NCBI GenBank assembly: GCA_015680685.1
Contig: MNCI01005623.1
Location: forward strand, 1,093,441 to 1,157,440
Direction of reading: 5' to 3'
Length of the DNA: 64,000 nt
From: Gnetum montanum
Taxonomy: Eukaryota > Streptophyta > Gnetopsida > Gnetales > Gnetaceae
This document shows, piece after piece, positions 45,130 to 57,452 of this stretch. Position numbers and translations under genes: made by a program. Each line of letters opens with the position of its first letter. Within the stretch, counting starts at the first letter, position 1. Under the pieces are notes generated by a model, which saw only the letters and a list, made by a program, of their open reading frames with translations, was not told the origin of the DNA and searched no databases.

Positions 45130-47980
45130 ATGTAGAATGATTTAAATTTTCTTTTAGCTCCTAGTACTCATCCAATTTCTTTGCTAGGTCTTTTGCAACA
45201 TCACACTACCTAGTGTATTCTCAGAGGATCTCTAGCTCTACCTAAGCTACTTGTAGCTTCCTCTTTGTCTCATGATGTAGCTTATTCTTATGGTTAAACA
45301 AAGAAAATGTTGCTGCAACTTATTTCTCTACTTTATTTATGGGATGAGAAATTATTAACATGACAAGATTAGCACATTGAAGGTTAGTAAGATCCATGTA
45401 ATGTATCAAATCTTCTATTTCCAAGTCCTTAGTTTTAATCTCTACTTAGTATATCTCTGTGATTCTATTAAGAATGCCTTTCCAAGAAGCAACAACAATG
45501 TCTTTCAAAGAATCATTGATGTAGGCTTTGGATACTTTAATTTCCTTCTCATGAATCTCCTTTGCTACCTTATTTTTCTAGGTTCCAATTTCAATTGTGA
45601 ACCTTTTTGCAATGCATGGATCTCTACCATGCATAGGTTCATGTTCTTCTATGCTAATCTTTTGATGTTAGCATCTACCTTTACAAGTTATTCCTAGAGG
45701 TGAATTAGCTAAGTTTTAAGTTTTTCTTTCTTCTTTGCTACTTCTATTAATCTTCCATTCTTTGCTATTATTTCCTTGCTTTCTTCTTCTAATATCATGA
45801 TGTTTTTCTATAAGATATAGGCATTAGAAATAACATTTGAAGCATCCAATGTGGCTTTCTCCTATTCAACATCCAATTAGCATTTCTTGGTAGTTAGATG
45901 TTGAACTTCATTCTAAAACTGCTAAGCAACTCTATTGTTATGAACCAAGCTCAATCTTATTGTTGAGCATGGAGTTGGACCATCTTATCTTGTAATTGCT
46001 AAACTTTTGAGTTTGAATACTCTAGTTGAGTCTCAAGAGCACCATCTTCTCCTTTATTTAAATTAAGTCATATTGGACCACCATGATATTCTTAAAGATG
46101 TTCTAGATAGTCTAGCTATTTTGAAGTAGTTAGTCTTAGATGTCTTCATGCTCATCTCCACTTAGTATTTCCTTGACTCCTCCACCAAAACTTTCAAATT
46201 CTTGAATATCCTACTTTATAGATGGAAGTTTCATTGGAAAAATTAGATATGGAAGTTGCATGAATGTTCAAGGTAGCACCAACATGTTTAGTAACCTCAT
46301 TTACAACATCTTCTTAGCTTTTTTTAAGCATCATTAAGATTCTGATCCTATCTCTAGATGTAAGGATGACTTGGAATGCAATAACATTTCTAGAAATATG
46401 AAGAGTCTAATCATCCCTCATTTGTTTCACTAAGATTTTTCCTAATACTAGATTCATGAAGATTTCAGATTCATCTAATAATGCACCTAAGCATTACCAA
46501 AAGTCTTTAATCCTCCAAATTACAACATGGGACATTTCCTAAAGGTAACATCTTGCTAGAAAATAGAACCCATGATTTACTATAGAAACATAAGTGAATG
46601 ACCTGGAAGTGTCCATTGCAAGCATTATTGATGCTAGTTTAGATGTTACTACTAGCATTTTTTATTGGTTTGTTCAACTTTTATGTTGGATGATTATTCT
46701 ACTTAATCCTTTCTTAGAAGTATAGGTTTCATCATTTTTGAGTATGATGCATTTAGAGCCCTTCTAACCATATCATTTATGTATCCTTGTGTGTCATTTA
46801 ACCTAAAAATATTCATGATGAGGCATGAAAACAAAAGTATTAGTCAACTAGTTTACTTCTCCTTGAATTAGTATTGAGTCTCCCAAAAAACAAGATAAGC
46901 CATGTTGGTTGAATACTTTCCACTTAGTACAAAGCTTCCTCTAGTTGCAGAGGTTGATTTTCTATTCAAGTGCTTAGTGGAGTAGATGTGGTAAGCTTCT
47001 ATCTTGTAGTATATCTTTTCTATTGCTAATAGCATCCCAAATTGCTTTTCTTTATCTTCATAATCTCTCTCTAGCCATATGTCCTTGATGTAATGTTTAG
47101 ATTAGGTGGAGATTACAATAGCCTTATTGTTAATGTTAGGTAACCCTAACACCATAATAATAGTATTCACATCATAGAACACTATAATAACCTCAATCTT
47201 GACCATGAAATCTTGTTTCTTATGCAAAAATTAGTATGTCTCCCCAAGATCCTAGTCTTCATTGATTGAAAGTGATGAAAAAAAAGGAGAAGCCAATAAT
47301 TACTATCATATCTTCTATAGCAAAAATTCTATAAATTGCCAAAATTTAAGCTCCATAACCACTTTATCCATGAGGAATTTTGACTAATGGCCTCTACACA
47401 TGCATTGGAAAGCATGATTTTTTGAGCCATTGCAAGAGAAGATGACTCTACTCTTTTTACCTATGTAGATTGTCATGTTTGTTGATATTGTAGCATAGGT
47501 TAATTAACTTCTTATTCCCATCCTTGATCCTCTACATGGAATAGTTAAGGTTGGCCTCATCCTCATTTTTGTCCTCTACCTCTAACACATTCTTCATGTG
47601 GCCTTTTATCCTTGGGTTGTGAGGGTCATAATACTTCAAGAATACATTTAGGTTTCATTTGTAATCATCAAGGATCAATTAGTAGTATTTTGATATTCAC
47701 AGTAATATTTTAATGCCTTCTTTGTTCTTTGGATTAATAGAATCTTCAAAAAAATATAATATTAAAATTAGATGATTATGAAATGTCATTCCCTAGGCTC
47801 TAAGGTAATTAATTCATGAAATTAATAATTAAAGTTTATTATTTTTATTAGTAATTACCTCAGTGAGCTTAAAAATAGGTGTTAGGAATTATTTTCAAAT
47901 TCACTCTAGAATCTCCCATAACAAAGAGGTCAACTATAGGAGCTCAAGGATTTTCAAATAGCTTTAATAAGACTCATGGT
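45130..47980 (-). pseudogene. Decayed minus-strand ORF with coiled-coil (element H, downstream of integrase)
   Basis: Read on the minus strand from about 47700: KYYDPHNPRIKGHMKNVLEV, then FYDVNTIIMVLGLPNINNKA, IEKIYYKIEAYHIYSTKHLN and SGKYSTNMAYLVFWETQY at about 47040-46870. The C-terminal half is heptad-like: EDGALETQLEYSNSK, QLQDKMVQLHAQQ, KCQLDVEQEKATLDASN and KNMNLCMVEIHALQ, to about 45400. Stops and shifts occur, so it is dead. It has the same orientation as the integrase fragment at 49860-50085 and lies 3' of it, so it may be an extra ORF of that element, as env-like or extra ORFs are in some plant Ty3/gypsy clades. I do not recognise the family. Confidence 0.55.
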
Positions 47981-49859
47981 TTGGAAGTTATGGCTCTTGG
48001 AAGGATTTAGGCTTTGGAAATGATAAAAACTATCTTTACATCTAAAAGAAATATGAAACTTTTCTAAGAGGATCACACATATATATACTATTTTATACGC
48101 ACAATGTTGTAGCTATGATATCATAACTATAACATTGCAAGCCTTACAACATCATAGCTACAATATAAAGGGCATTGAAAACTATATGTTTCCTTAGTTT
48201 TTCTTTAAAAGTTCTCTATTTTCATACATCTTGAGTATTTCAAGGTTTCTTAAGGCTTGCAAGACTAGAGTATGAGTCTCACCTATGCATAAAATGATTA
48301 GAAATAATGAAAATATTGGTATATCATTAGTGTATTAGTGTTGTTTTAGGTAAAAATTAGGAGAATTAAGAAGATTAATAAGACCTTAATAAAATGTAAT
48401 AAAAATAATATTAAGAGAAGTAACGAGCACAATGGTACATGAATGTAAATTAGTTGTCCATGATATTTTAGATGATGCCATATTAGTTTCTAGCTATGAA
48501 TCCCAAGAGTTATACAAATGGATCCTCTCCAAAGTAGGCTCTTGCCCTTAATGCCCTTGTATAACCACTTCCATAATTGTCTTTAGGTATTTGAAAAATT
48601 GAATATGATTTATAACTTTATTCCAACATACAAACGTAACTGCTAATGCTAGGATCCTTCTCAAAACCATCAAATTCATAATTGGAACATAACAATGAGG
48701 TGAAACTCAGTTGTAAAGGATTATATAAGTGAGACATGAGGTACTTAACCATGACTGTAATGGATCATACATGTAAAACATGATTAAAATGGTTAATCAT
48801 ATCTATCAATTTGGAGTCTAAACCAAGACCATACCACTTATAGTAACATTGCATTGCATCATCCTAGATCCACTACCATAAGAACAATTATCCACCATGT
48901 TAAAAAACTACTTATTAAGGAGAGATTTGGAAATATATACTAGATATATTAAAAATAATTAATTAATAATTAATATTTACATTATGAATCTTGAACATTT
49001 GTTAGAGGATCAACTTTGGGCATGGGTGATATCTTTGTAGTCACGAAAAGAGACTAGTCTAAGGGACGTTAGGATTTTTGGAAGTAGCCTATCTTTAGGA
49101 ATGGGTTACATGTTCTTCTAGTGGTACTTCAAGAATGGTTTCTTGAGATATTAATTAATTATTTTAATTTATCACCCTTGTCATAAGACTACCTTTAGGC
49201 ATGAGTCACTTTTTTATTTAGTAATGTAAAAAGGAAAAAATTATTTTCAAATATTATTTCCCAAGAAATTAAGAACATAAGCATTAATGTATTAACATGT
49301 GACTAGTAAGACATAAGATGAAGAGAATCAAAAAATTCCTTTTATATCACATCCTTATCTAACCCTTTTGGTCCTTTTCCCTTTCTTCAAGGTTTGATAA
49401 TCATGGGTTTAAGTTAGAAATAGAATAAGGATTATATTATTTCCATGATAAGGACCTCCTATTTATAAAAAGGAAGGGATGAATGATGTGGTCTCATTTC
49501 TATGCATAGTTAATCCTTTAATGACTTAATAACATACAACAAAATTCTACAATAAAGTTAGTTCCTACAAAAAATCATAAACTTATTAATCAAGAATGAA
49601 AAAAATATAAATATGTAAAAAATAATTCAAATAAATTATAAAATTATAGAAGAAATAGAAAATATAAGAAAATTAGAAAATTAAAAGAAATTGTAAAATA
49701 AAGAAGTTAAAACTACACTCAACTTTATTCAAATTATCTTCTCCGTAACTATGTTTCAAGGAGAAGATGTATAAAATGGATTTGACAATATTAGTATTAG
49801 ACATGTTCAAGGCATTAGTTCTACTAGTTTTACAAAAAGACTTTATTTGTTTAATATTC
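47981..49859. other. AT-rich non-coding stretch
   Basis: No credible gene; the short minus frame at 49673-49861 is within AT-rich sequence. It lies between the integrase end and the coiled-coil ORF of element H. Runs of AATTAATAATTAAT occur near 48955-48985. Confidence 0.5.
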
Positions 49860-50085
49860 ATGAGGATAAGCTTCTATAGATTTGAGGGATGTTAAATTTA
49901 TAAGGCATCTAATCTATAAATTGCATGGACTATGTATGGTCCTTCCCCAAGCATTTGGAACTTAGTACATTAGTGTACTTGATTTGGATTCTAGTAGAGG
50001 ATCTTATCTCCTAGTTGAAGGTTTAGGTGATAAAAATTTTGGTCATTCCTCTTCTTATTGTAGAGTTTGTGAAATTTAGTGTTGG
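49860..50085 (-). pseudogene. Element H integrase, C-terminal end
   Basis: Minus strand: HKLYNKKRNDQNFYHLNLQL, GDKILY, then FQMLGEGPYIVHAIYRLDA, which is the GPY/F-type end of a Ty3/gypsy integrase, followed by the NLXKLI tail. The upstream piece of the same domain is at 56314-56523, on the other side of element D. Confidence 0.75.
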
Positions 50086-51059
50086 TGTAGGAACACCTCT
50101 TCCAATCCCCTTGTTCTTTCCTAAGTGTGTTTTGTAGGCTTCAAACATGAGAGAGATCACTTAGAGGGTTAGAAGATATCTTTTATGAGACTTGATGATG
50201 ATATGAGACATCTTGAATTCAAAGGACATGTCTTAGTTGAATTTGAGACTTCTCAAAGGAGACATGTTAGGAAAGATGTCTCAAGCAAGACATCCCATGT
50301 GAGACATCTTGGGCAAGATGTCTTAGACTAGAAGGAGATGTATTAGACCTGAAGGAGACATCTTGGAAAAATAGTAGAAGTCTATCTTGAGAGTTGGGTT
50401 GATACAAAGACATCTTTCCAAGGTTAGAGATGACTCATATGGATAGGAAAACTTACAAAAACACCCATTTCAATTCAGAAAATACCTAGAACATGATGGA
50501 AGTTGTTAGGGAGAAGGTGAGAAGACTTGGGAAACATTTGAAAAGAAACAAGTTAAGTTGAGGAAAGGTTTCTAGGTTTCTTATCTTCTAGAAAAACATA
50601 AACATTGATGTATTCATCATTGTTGATGGACTAATGAGTAAGAGAGATCTCTTGTGTGTATGAAGAGCTAAGAAAGAGTGACTGGGTAAGAAAATTGAGT
50701 GAGTGCAATTGGTTATTGTAACTCCAAGATTAACTTGTGATGTAGTGATCTTTATGTTCAATTCTCTTGTGTCTTACTTATGAGTTGAGATATCAATCCT
50801 AGGTTATGAAAGAGATTCTCTATTTGGTTGTGTCTTGCATTGAGAACAACCATTGTATGATTGTAGATCCTCATGATTTACAAAATTTCTTGAGTGTGAT
50901 AGGTTTTAGATGTGTGTAATTTTTGAGAACCATTTTGTAATCTTCTAATAAATTAATTAAAGATATTTAGTTGTCTTACTCTTTAGAAATTTTTTTTCTT
51001 TGCATAATATCTAGATTTAGTATGTGAAGGGGATTTATTTGTAGAGTAAACCTACTCTA
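50086..51059 (+). mobile_element. Element D 5' LTR
   Basis: 974 bp, starts TGTAGGAACACCTCTTCC and ends GAGTAAACCTACTCTA. Matches 55351-56313 and, more distantly, 56524-57385. U3 (50150-50420) is packed with AGACATCTT and AAGATGTCTT words in both directions. Confidence 0.85.
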
Positions 51060-51066
51060 GGATTAT

Positions 51067-51078
51067 TGGTATCAAAGC
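51067..51078 (+). promoter_or_regulatory. Primer binding site of D (initiator Met tRNA type)
   Basis: TGGTATCAAAGC lies 8 bases after the LTR; the usual plant Met-initiator site is TGGTATCAGAGC, one base different. Confidence 0.8.
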
Positions 51079-51134
51079 TTAGAATTGGATTAATTATTTG
51101 TTGGCCTTTGGTTAAGGATTTTGTCAATTTTCAT

Positions 51135-52320
51135 ATGGCACCCAAGAAGAAATAGGTACAAGCTCTGAATTGGAACATGGAGAGCATGAAGTCTACCTTC
51201 TAGATGATGGTTGCTTGATTGAAAAAAATCAGCACAAAGGTAAATAGAAATGTCAATCCTAGCCATATCTAGACATACGAAGGTGAAGAGAATGTATGTT
51301 AAGATGAAGAAGTTTTACAACCAAGTGGAGATAAAATGGATGAATGGGAAGGACAATGAGAGATAAGGTTATAAGAAACCATTAGCCAAGGAATCCAATG
51401 GGAGAGAACCCTATTCTTCAAATGATAACTCCAAGGACTCCAATGGTGTTCAATGCTTCTTCTTTAGGCAAGATTAATGAGAAGATGAGGCAAGACTTTC
51501 TAGAGTATTCTGAAATATTGCAAGATTTATGTACATAGCATTAAAGACTTTTAATTGTGTAGATGGCACCAATGGTTTTGCAAGTTGGATGAAGGTACTT
51601 TGAAGCATTTTCAATTAAAAGAGGCACCAAATAACTTGAGGCTAGATCTTGCTATATCTAGATTAGAAGATATGGCTTCTACTTGATGGGAAAAAGAGTC
51701 CTAGAGTTATGAAAGATGAAATGATCAAGCTATGAGAGATTGGAATCTAATGAAATACAAGTTGAAGAGAAAATTTGAACACTCTTATCAGAGGCAAGTA
51801 ACCATTATGAAGTTGAAATTCCTAAAGTAAGGTGATAAGGATGTCAAATAATTCTACATTGAATTTTCTAATCTATTCCATTATGCTAAAGTAAATTGGG
51901 AAAAATATGAATAAACATCAATCTTTTTAGAAGGTCTCAAAATGATGTACCAACTAAAGTTGTCTTTTATGAGCCACAAACTCTTGATGAGGCTTATGAT
52001 TTGGGACACAAGGATGAGAAGAAATTAGGTGGCTTTGTAAATAGAAGAAAACAAGCTTCCAAGGGAAAGGAGAAGGGATCCATATTTCAGAAATAATCCA
52101 AATCCAAATCTAAAGAAAAGCATGGCAGCCAAGATAAGAAGACTAAAAAAGGTGTTAAGAAGGGAAAAGCCAAGAATTACCAAGCCAAGAGAGGGAAGGG
52201 GCAAGGTAGGAACTCATCAAAAATCTAGTGCTTCAAGTATGGAGAATGGGGATAGAAACAATGGAAATGTCCACTTTAAAAGGTAGCCAAGGGCAAGGAT
52301 GTGCAAACCATGGAGATAAA
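51135..52320 (+). pseudogene. Element D: gag (decayed)
   Basis: Starts MAPKKK at 51135. Capsid traces include KDF.LC.DGTNGFASW-like sequence at 51545-51600 and KLKRKFEHSYQRQVTIMKLK near 51760. A basic linker precedes a zinc knuckle near 52230 (CFKYGEWG.KQWKCP) in which the second Cys reads Tyr. E has the same protein at 57453-58620, more openly readable. Many stops. Confidence 0.75.
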
Positions 52321-52379
52321 AGAGATATAAAACCAAGGTATTTAGAGATATAATCCTAAGGCTCCAAAAATTGAAGATG

Positions 52380-52800
52380 TTTCTAAATTAATTTCATGTA
52401 CATTCATGAAGAATGTAAATGGAGGAGATCATCCTACTAGGAAATTATTGTTTCAAATTAGGGCTAGTTGTTTTCTTAGGGGGAATGGATTCATGTTTTG
52501 ATTAATGAGGAAGTGCAAGAAAATGTTATTCTTATAGGGAAATTGCTAGATTTGGTTTAGTAACTAATCCTCATCTAAGATCCTATAAGGTGCATTGGTT
52601 ATCCAGAGATTTTTGTCAAGAGATGAGAAAACAATGTATTTTGAAATTTAAAATTAGAAGTTTTCATGATGTGATGAAATGTGATGTTCTTTCAATAGAT
52701 TGTGCTAATGTAATTCTTGATGGAACTTGGAATTTTGACAATGGTGCTTAGTTTGATGAAGAAAGAAACAAGTGAAGTGTAGCTAGAACTGATGAAATCC
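52380..52800 (+). pseudogene. Element D: protease region (decayed)
   Basis: Homologous to E 58700-59120: KLLFQI, a frame-broken active-site segment, then TNPHLRSYKVHWLSRDF-like and CANVILDGTWNFDN, the LGRPWQFD-type end of a retropepsin with LGRP reading LDGT. Not functional. Confidence 0.65.
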
Positions 52801-53019
52801 ATGAGTTTATGATAGCTAAACAAGTGAGGTAGCAAATCTCACTTAATGCTTCCTTAATCCTTCTAGGAGAGAAGGAATATAATGACATAATGAAACCAGT
52901 TTAGGTTTTGTTTTTATGATAATAGTTGCTACTAACTGTGATGATATGTAGGTTGAACTTCCTATGGGTGTGCTAGGCTTGTTCAAAGGGTAATTGGATG
53001 GATTATCACCAATGAAAAA

Positions 53020-53520
53020 TGTAAAACATTAGATTGACTTCATCCTTGGTGCTACCATTACAAATGAGAGAGCATACTAGATGGTACCAAATAAAAGGGC
53101 TGAATTGGAAAGGTAGGTTGAGAAGTTACTTAAAAATTGCTTCATGAGGGAATCCATTTCACCCTGTGCAGTTCTAGTAGTACCTATGCCAAGAAGAACA
53201 ATGATGAATGAAGGATGTACATTGATTTTAGGGTAATGGACAAGATAACTATGAGGTATAGTTTTCCTATTCCAAGGATGGGTGATATCCTTGATGTCCT
53301 TACTGATGTAGATTTCTAGTAAAATTTATTTGAAGAGTGGGTACCATCAAATCAAAATTAGGCCTAGTAATGAGTGAAAGATAGCTTTTAAGATACCAAA
53401 TGGATTTTTTGAGTAATTGGTGATTCCATTTGAGCTCACGAATGCACCTACTACATTCATGAGGTTGATGCATGATGTAATGAAGGACTTGATTGGTAAG
53501 TGTTGTATAATCTTAGGTGG
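53020..53520 (+). pseudogene. Element D: reverse transcriptase, truncated
   Basis: Fingers and palm are traceable across frames: RAELERQVEKLLKNCFMRES, ISPCAVLVV, then RMYIDFRVMDKITMRYSFPI, SGYHQIKIRPSNE and FELTNAPTTFMRLMHDVMKD. After DLIGKC the sequence breaks off exactly where the catalytic YxDD strand should follow, and resumes in RNase H. The catalytic segment, thumb and connection are deleted. Confidence 0.75.
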
Positions 53521-53539
53521 GGGTGGATGTAAGTGGACT

Positions 53540-53930
53540 TTCCATTGGCGAGGTACTTTCACAAGAAGATAGAACTATTGCTTTCTTTTTTGAAAAGTTG
53601 GATGATTCAAGGAAAAAAATAGCATAAATGAGAAGGAATTATATGCTATTCTTCAAGCAATCAAGCATTAGAGGCATTACTTATTATCCAAAGAGTTCAT
53701 TTTGATGACAAACTACAAAGCACTTAAAATTCTAAACTCTCAAAAGAAGTTGAGTGCAAAGCACATAAAATTGGTTGCATAGTTAAAAGAGGTTAATTTT
53801 GTGTTAAAGTAAAAAAGTAGGAAAGACAATGTGGTGGCTAATGCATTGTTCAAGGTGCATGTGGTGAATTTTAGCGTACCTCATGTGGAAGGTATGGGTG
53901 ATCTTACTTCTTTATATGAACATGATGATG
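53540..53930 (+). pseudogene. Element D: RNase H remnant
   Basis: RTIAFFFEKLDDSRKK at about 53565, then NEKELYAILQAIKH.RHYLLS at 53625-53690, followed by KEFILMTNYKALKIL and LNSQKKLSAKHIKLVA. This is the classic Ty3/gypsy RNase H; the TDNYKAL Asp reads TNYKAL. Frameshifted and with stops. Confidence 0.7.
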
Positions 53931-55258
53931 ATTGTAAGTAGGTTTGGAGGATCCTCAAAGAGCTATTGATGAGGAGGATAAATTAGTGGAGGGACTATCA
54001 TGTTCAAGATGAACTATTATTTAAAAATGGAAAGGTAAACATTTCTAATTGTGATTGTAGAAACAATATTTTATTTGAAAAAAACTGTAGAATAATGTGG
54101 GTCATATGGGTAGGAATAAAACATTAAAACTTATGACTAGATACTATTTCTAGCCTAGTATGAATGAAAAAGTTTTAAAATTTATAAAAAGTGCTTGACA
54201 TGTATAAATTTCAAAATAGGTAAAGGTGTGGATGGATGCTATATGCGTTTTCAAATTCCCAAATATCCATGAGAAAGTATGTCAATCAATTTTGTGAGTG
54301 GTATTTCAAAGACTAAGGGTGGAAATGATTTAATTTTTTTATTATGCATAGGTAATCCAACATGGTACATTTCATTCCATGCAAGAAGGTAAGTGATGCT
54401 TCTGATATTGCAAATTTATTTTTCCAACATGTGATGAAGCTGCATGATAATCCTTTGAATATTATTAGTGACAAAGATTCCAAGTTCACAACTCACTTTT
54501 GGAGGCTCATTTGGAAGATTTTAGGGGCAAAGTTGAATTTTTCTAATGCATATTATCCACAATCTAATGTCCAAATAAAAATGGTAAATAAATCCTTGCT
54601 AAACATATTGACATGTTTGTATGATGGATAGCCAAATAGATGGAAGAACCTACTGTGTCATGATGAGTTTTCATATAATAATGATTTTCGTGTTGCTATT
54701 GGAAAAAGCTCATTTGAGGTGAACTTTGAGTTTTGTCCAAAGATGATGGAAACATTAAAAAGCTTCAATGGTAAAGCTCAACTTAGTATATATCAGGGTT
54801 ACACAAGTAAATCATATCTTAAGAAGAAGGTTAAATTGAGAGTCCTTAAGAGGAATAAGGGTAAATGAAAGTCTAATTTTATTGATGGTGACTTAGTTTG
54901 GATGCACTTAAAGAAGAGGTAGTTGAGAGATGTTAACATCTCCAAATTAAAAGTTAATAAGATTGGGCCTTTCATAATCAAGGCTAAAATTAATGACAAT
55001 GTTGTTAAGATTGACTTATCTAATGATGTTGATATGTCTTTTATTTTTAATATTTCAAATCTTGTGCACGATCATGAGGTAGTTAATGAAGAGATCATAC
55101 GGGATAGCATCAATGAGTTGAAGGAGGCTATTGATCAGTTCAAGCCTTTAATGGAGAGGAAGAAAATCGTACTCAAGTGGAGGAAAGCTTCTAGCACTCA
55201 AGGAGTCAAGAGGCATGAACATTTGATCAAGGAACAATTTTTTGATGATGTTGTATGA
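53931..55258 (+). pseudogene. Element D: integrase with possible chromodomain remnant
   Basis: The core at 54362-54631 has MVHFIPCKKVSDASDIANLF, IISDKDSKFTTHFWRLIWKI, then NAYYPQSNVQIKMVN. The catalytic Glu of the DD35E triad (usually QTEVVN) reads Lys. A GPF-type module follows at 54923-55060 (VNKIGPFIIKAKINDNVVKI). The last segment KWRKASSTQGVKRHEHLIKE and QFFDDVV has the spacing of a chromodomain end (HLIKW.G.P.DD.TW), which would fit a chromovirus; the key Trp is lost. Stops elsewhere make it dead. Confidence 0.75.
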
Positions 55259-55330
55259 GTTCATGAGACCAAACTACATGAGTGATGGTTCACTTCTACC
55301 CCTACTCCCTTGTTCATATAAGTTTACTTT

Positions 55331-55350
55331 TTAAAGAGTGGAAGAGCTAG
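55331..55350 (+). promoter_or_regulatory. Element D polypurine tract
   Basis: TTAAAGAGTGGAAGAGCTAG directly precedes the 3' LTR start. Confidence 0.5.
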
Positions 55351-56313
55351 CCTAGAGACACCTCTTCTAATCCTCCTGTTCTTTCCTACATGTGTGTTTT
55401 GCAAGCTTTGGACATTACAAATATATCTTGGAGGTATAGAAGACATCTTGTCTAAAACCTAGAGGTGACATGAGACATTTTGAATTTAGAGGAGATGTCT
55501 TAGCCAAATGTAAAGACTTCTCAAAGAAGATGTATCATGCAAGACATCTCATGCAAGATGTCTTAAATAAGACATCTTAACCTAGAAGGAGATATCTTGA
55601 GCCCAGAGGAGATTTCTTGGAAAAATAGTAGAGATATTTCCTAAGAGCTTGGTTGACATAGAGACATTTTTCCAACATCAAAGATGATTCATACATAGGG
55701 TGAAACTTCTAGAAACACCCATTCCAATTTAGAAAATAGTTGGAACATGATGAAAATAGTTAGGAAGAAGGTGAGAAGACTTGGAAAACATTTTAAGAAT
55801 ATCAAGTTGAGTTAAGAGAAGGTTTCTACGTTTCTTATCTTATGATTTGACATAAATATAGATGTATTAATCATTGTTGATGGACTAATAAGTAAGAGAG
55901 AGCTCTTGTGTGTATGAAGAGCTAAGTAAGAGAGATTAGGTAAGCACTTTGAGTGAGTGTAATTCGTGATTGTAACTCCAAGATCAACTTATGGTATGTT
56001 GATATTTGTATTCTATTCTCTTGTGTCTTACTTGTGAGTTGAGTCTTAGTCCTAGGTTGTCAGAAAGATTCTCTATTGGTTGTGTCTTACATTGAGAACA
56101 ACCATTATGTTATTGTAGAGCCTCATGCCCTACAATATCATTTGAGTGTAATAGGTTTTATATGTGTGTGGGTTTTGAGAACCCTCTTGAAATCTTATAA
56201 TAAATTAATTGAAGATAGCTAGTTGCCTTGTTTTTTAGCAAAAAGTTTTATATTTGCATAATATCTAGATTTATAACATAAAGGTGATTTATTTGTAGAG
56301 TGAACCTAATTCA
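55351..56313 (+). mobile_element. Element D 3' LTR
   Basis: 963 bp, repeat of 50086-51059, with the first TG changed to CC (CCTAGAGACACCTCTTC) and the end GTGAACCTAATTCA. Confidence 0.8.
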
Positions 56314-56523
56314 ATTGTACATAAGAATTTAGATTTATCAATCTCTCTTGTTATGCCAAGATGAGGTCCAATTCCAAGTCACATGTAGTATTGAGTGTAT
56401 GTAATTCAACTTGTATTGACAATTTAGGTAATTTTTCATATGCTAGTTTGTATGAAGAATAACCAACAGAAAGCCTTTAAATTAACCTATAGGTCATTAA
56501 AGAATCATTAAATTTGATACTAG
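56314..56523 (-). pseudogene. Element H integrase, upstream piece
   Basis: Minus strand: LSVGYSSYKLAYEKLPKLSI, QVELHTLNTTCDLELDLILA, QERLINLNS. This is the stretch of a Ty3/gypsy integrase just before the piece at 50085-49860, so D lies within one integrase gene. Its own upstream side is cut by E at 56524. Confidence 0.75.
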
Positions 56524-57385
56524 TGTAGGGACATCTCTTCCTATTTCCTTTTCTTCTCCCTATAGGTGGGTTTTACAGGTTTGGAACATTGAAAAGATGT
56601 CTTGAAGGTTTAAGAGACATCTTGGTAGAATGTAGAGCTTTTTCAAAAGATGTCTTTATGGAAGTAAGACATCTCTAGTCTCTCTATGACCATTAAAGTA
56701 TTTGGTGAGACATCTCTATAATAGTGGAAACATCTCTCAAAAATTAAATGAAACTTTCTTGAAAGATGATTTTTGCAAAAATACATCTATTCCAAGCTAG
56801 AGATGACTTGTACGATTGGGAAAACTTCCAAAGTTACCCATCCCAATTTGGAAAATAGCTGAAACAATGAAGAAAAAAGATGAAAATTATTTAAGATACT
56901 CAATTTGAGTTGGGGAAAGGTTTTTATTTTTCTTATCTTCTAGTTCTAATAAATGTTATGTTGTTTTATGTTTTGTATAAGCATCATGTGAGTTTATGAA
57001 GTGTGTGATAAGTACCATGAGAGGACATGTGAAGAGTGCATAAGTGTGTATGAAGCTTTTGGTCAATTATATGTGTTTTGGCCTATGTGTCTCTTATGTA
57101 TATATGTTTTTGGATTGTAGTCCTAGGTTCTATAAGAGATCTCATTCGATTGTGTCTTGCATTAAGAACAACCATTGTATGGTTGTAGAGCCTCATGCTC
57201 TATAGCATTGTTTGAATGTTGAGAGTGTTTTGGATGTTTTGTGGGATGTGGAACCATGTTATAATCTTCATTTCAATAATTCAAGATATTTATTTTTCTT
57301 TTTTTCTAGCACATTGTTTGTCTTTGCATAATATTTGAATTTAGTGGGGTTGAAGGTTACTTTATATTGGAGTGAACCTGCTCTA
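56524..57385 (+). mobile_element. Element E 5' LTR
   Basis: 862 bp, starts TGTAGGGACATCTCTTCC, ends GTGAACCTGCTCTA. It is clearly related to the D LTRs but shorter and more diverged, so E is a separate insertion and not part of D. Confidence 0.8.
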
Positions 57386-57392
57386 GAATTAT

Positions 57393-57404
57393 TGGTATAA
57401 TAGC
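57393..57404 (+). promoter_or_regulatory. Primer binding site of E
   Basis: TGGTATAATAGC, a decayed TGGTATCAGAGC, 7 bases after the LTR. Confidence 0.65.
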
Positions 57405-57452
57405 TTAGTGTTAACTATGTTTGGACTTAGTTGTAGATTTTTTCAAATTCAT

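Larger units (their letters stand above)
50086..56313 (+). mobile_element. Element D: chromovirus-like Ty3/gypsy element
   Basis: LTRs 50086-51059 and 55351-56313 flank a primer site, gag, protease, RT, RNase H and integrase on the + strand. It splits the integrase of H, which proves insertion into that element. Flanking 5-mers GTTGG (50081-50085) and ATTGT (56314-56318) agree only in part, as expected of an old target duplication. RT carries an internal deletion. Confidence 0.85.
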
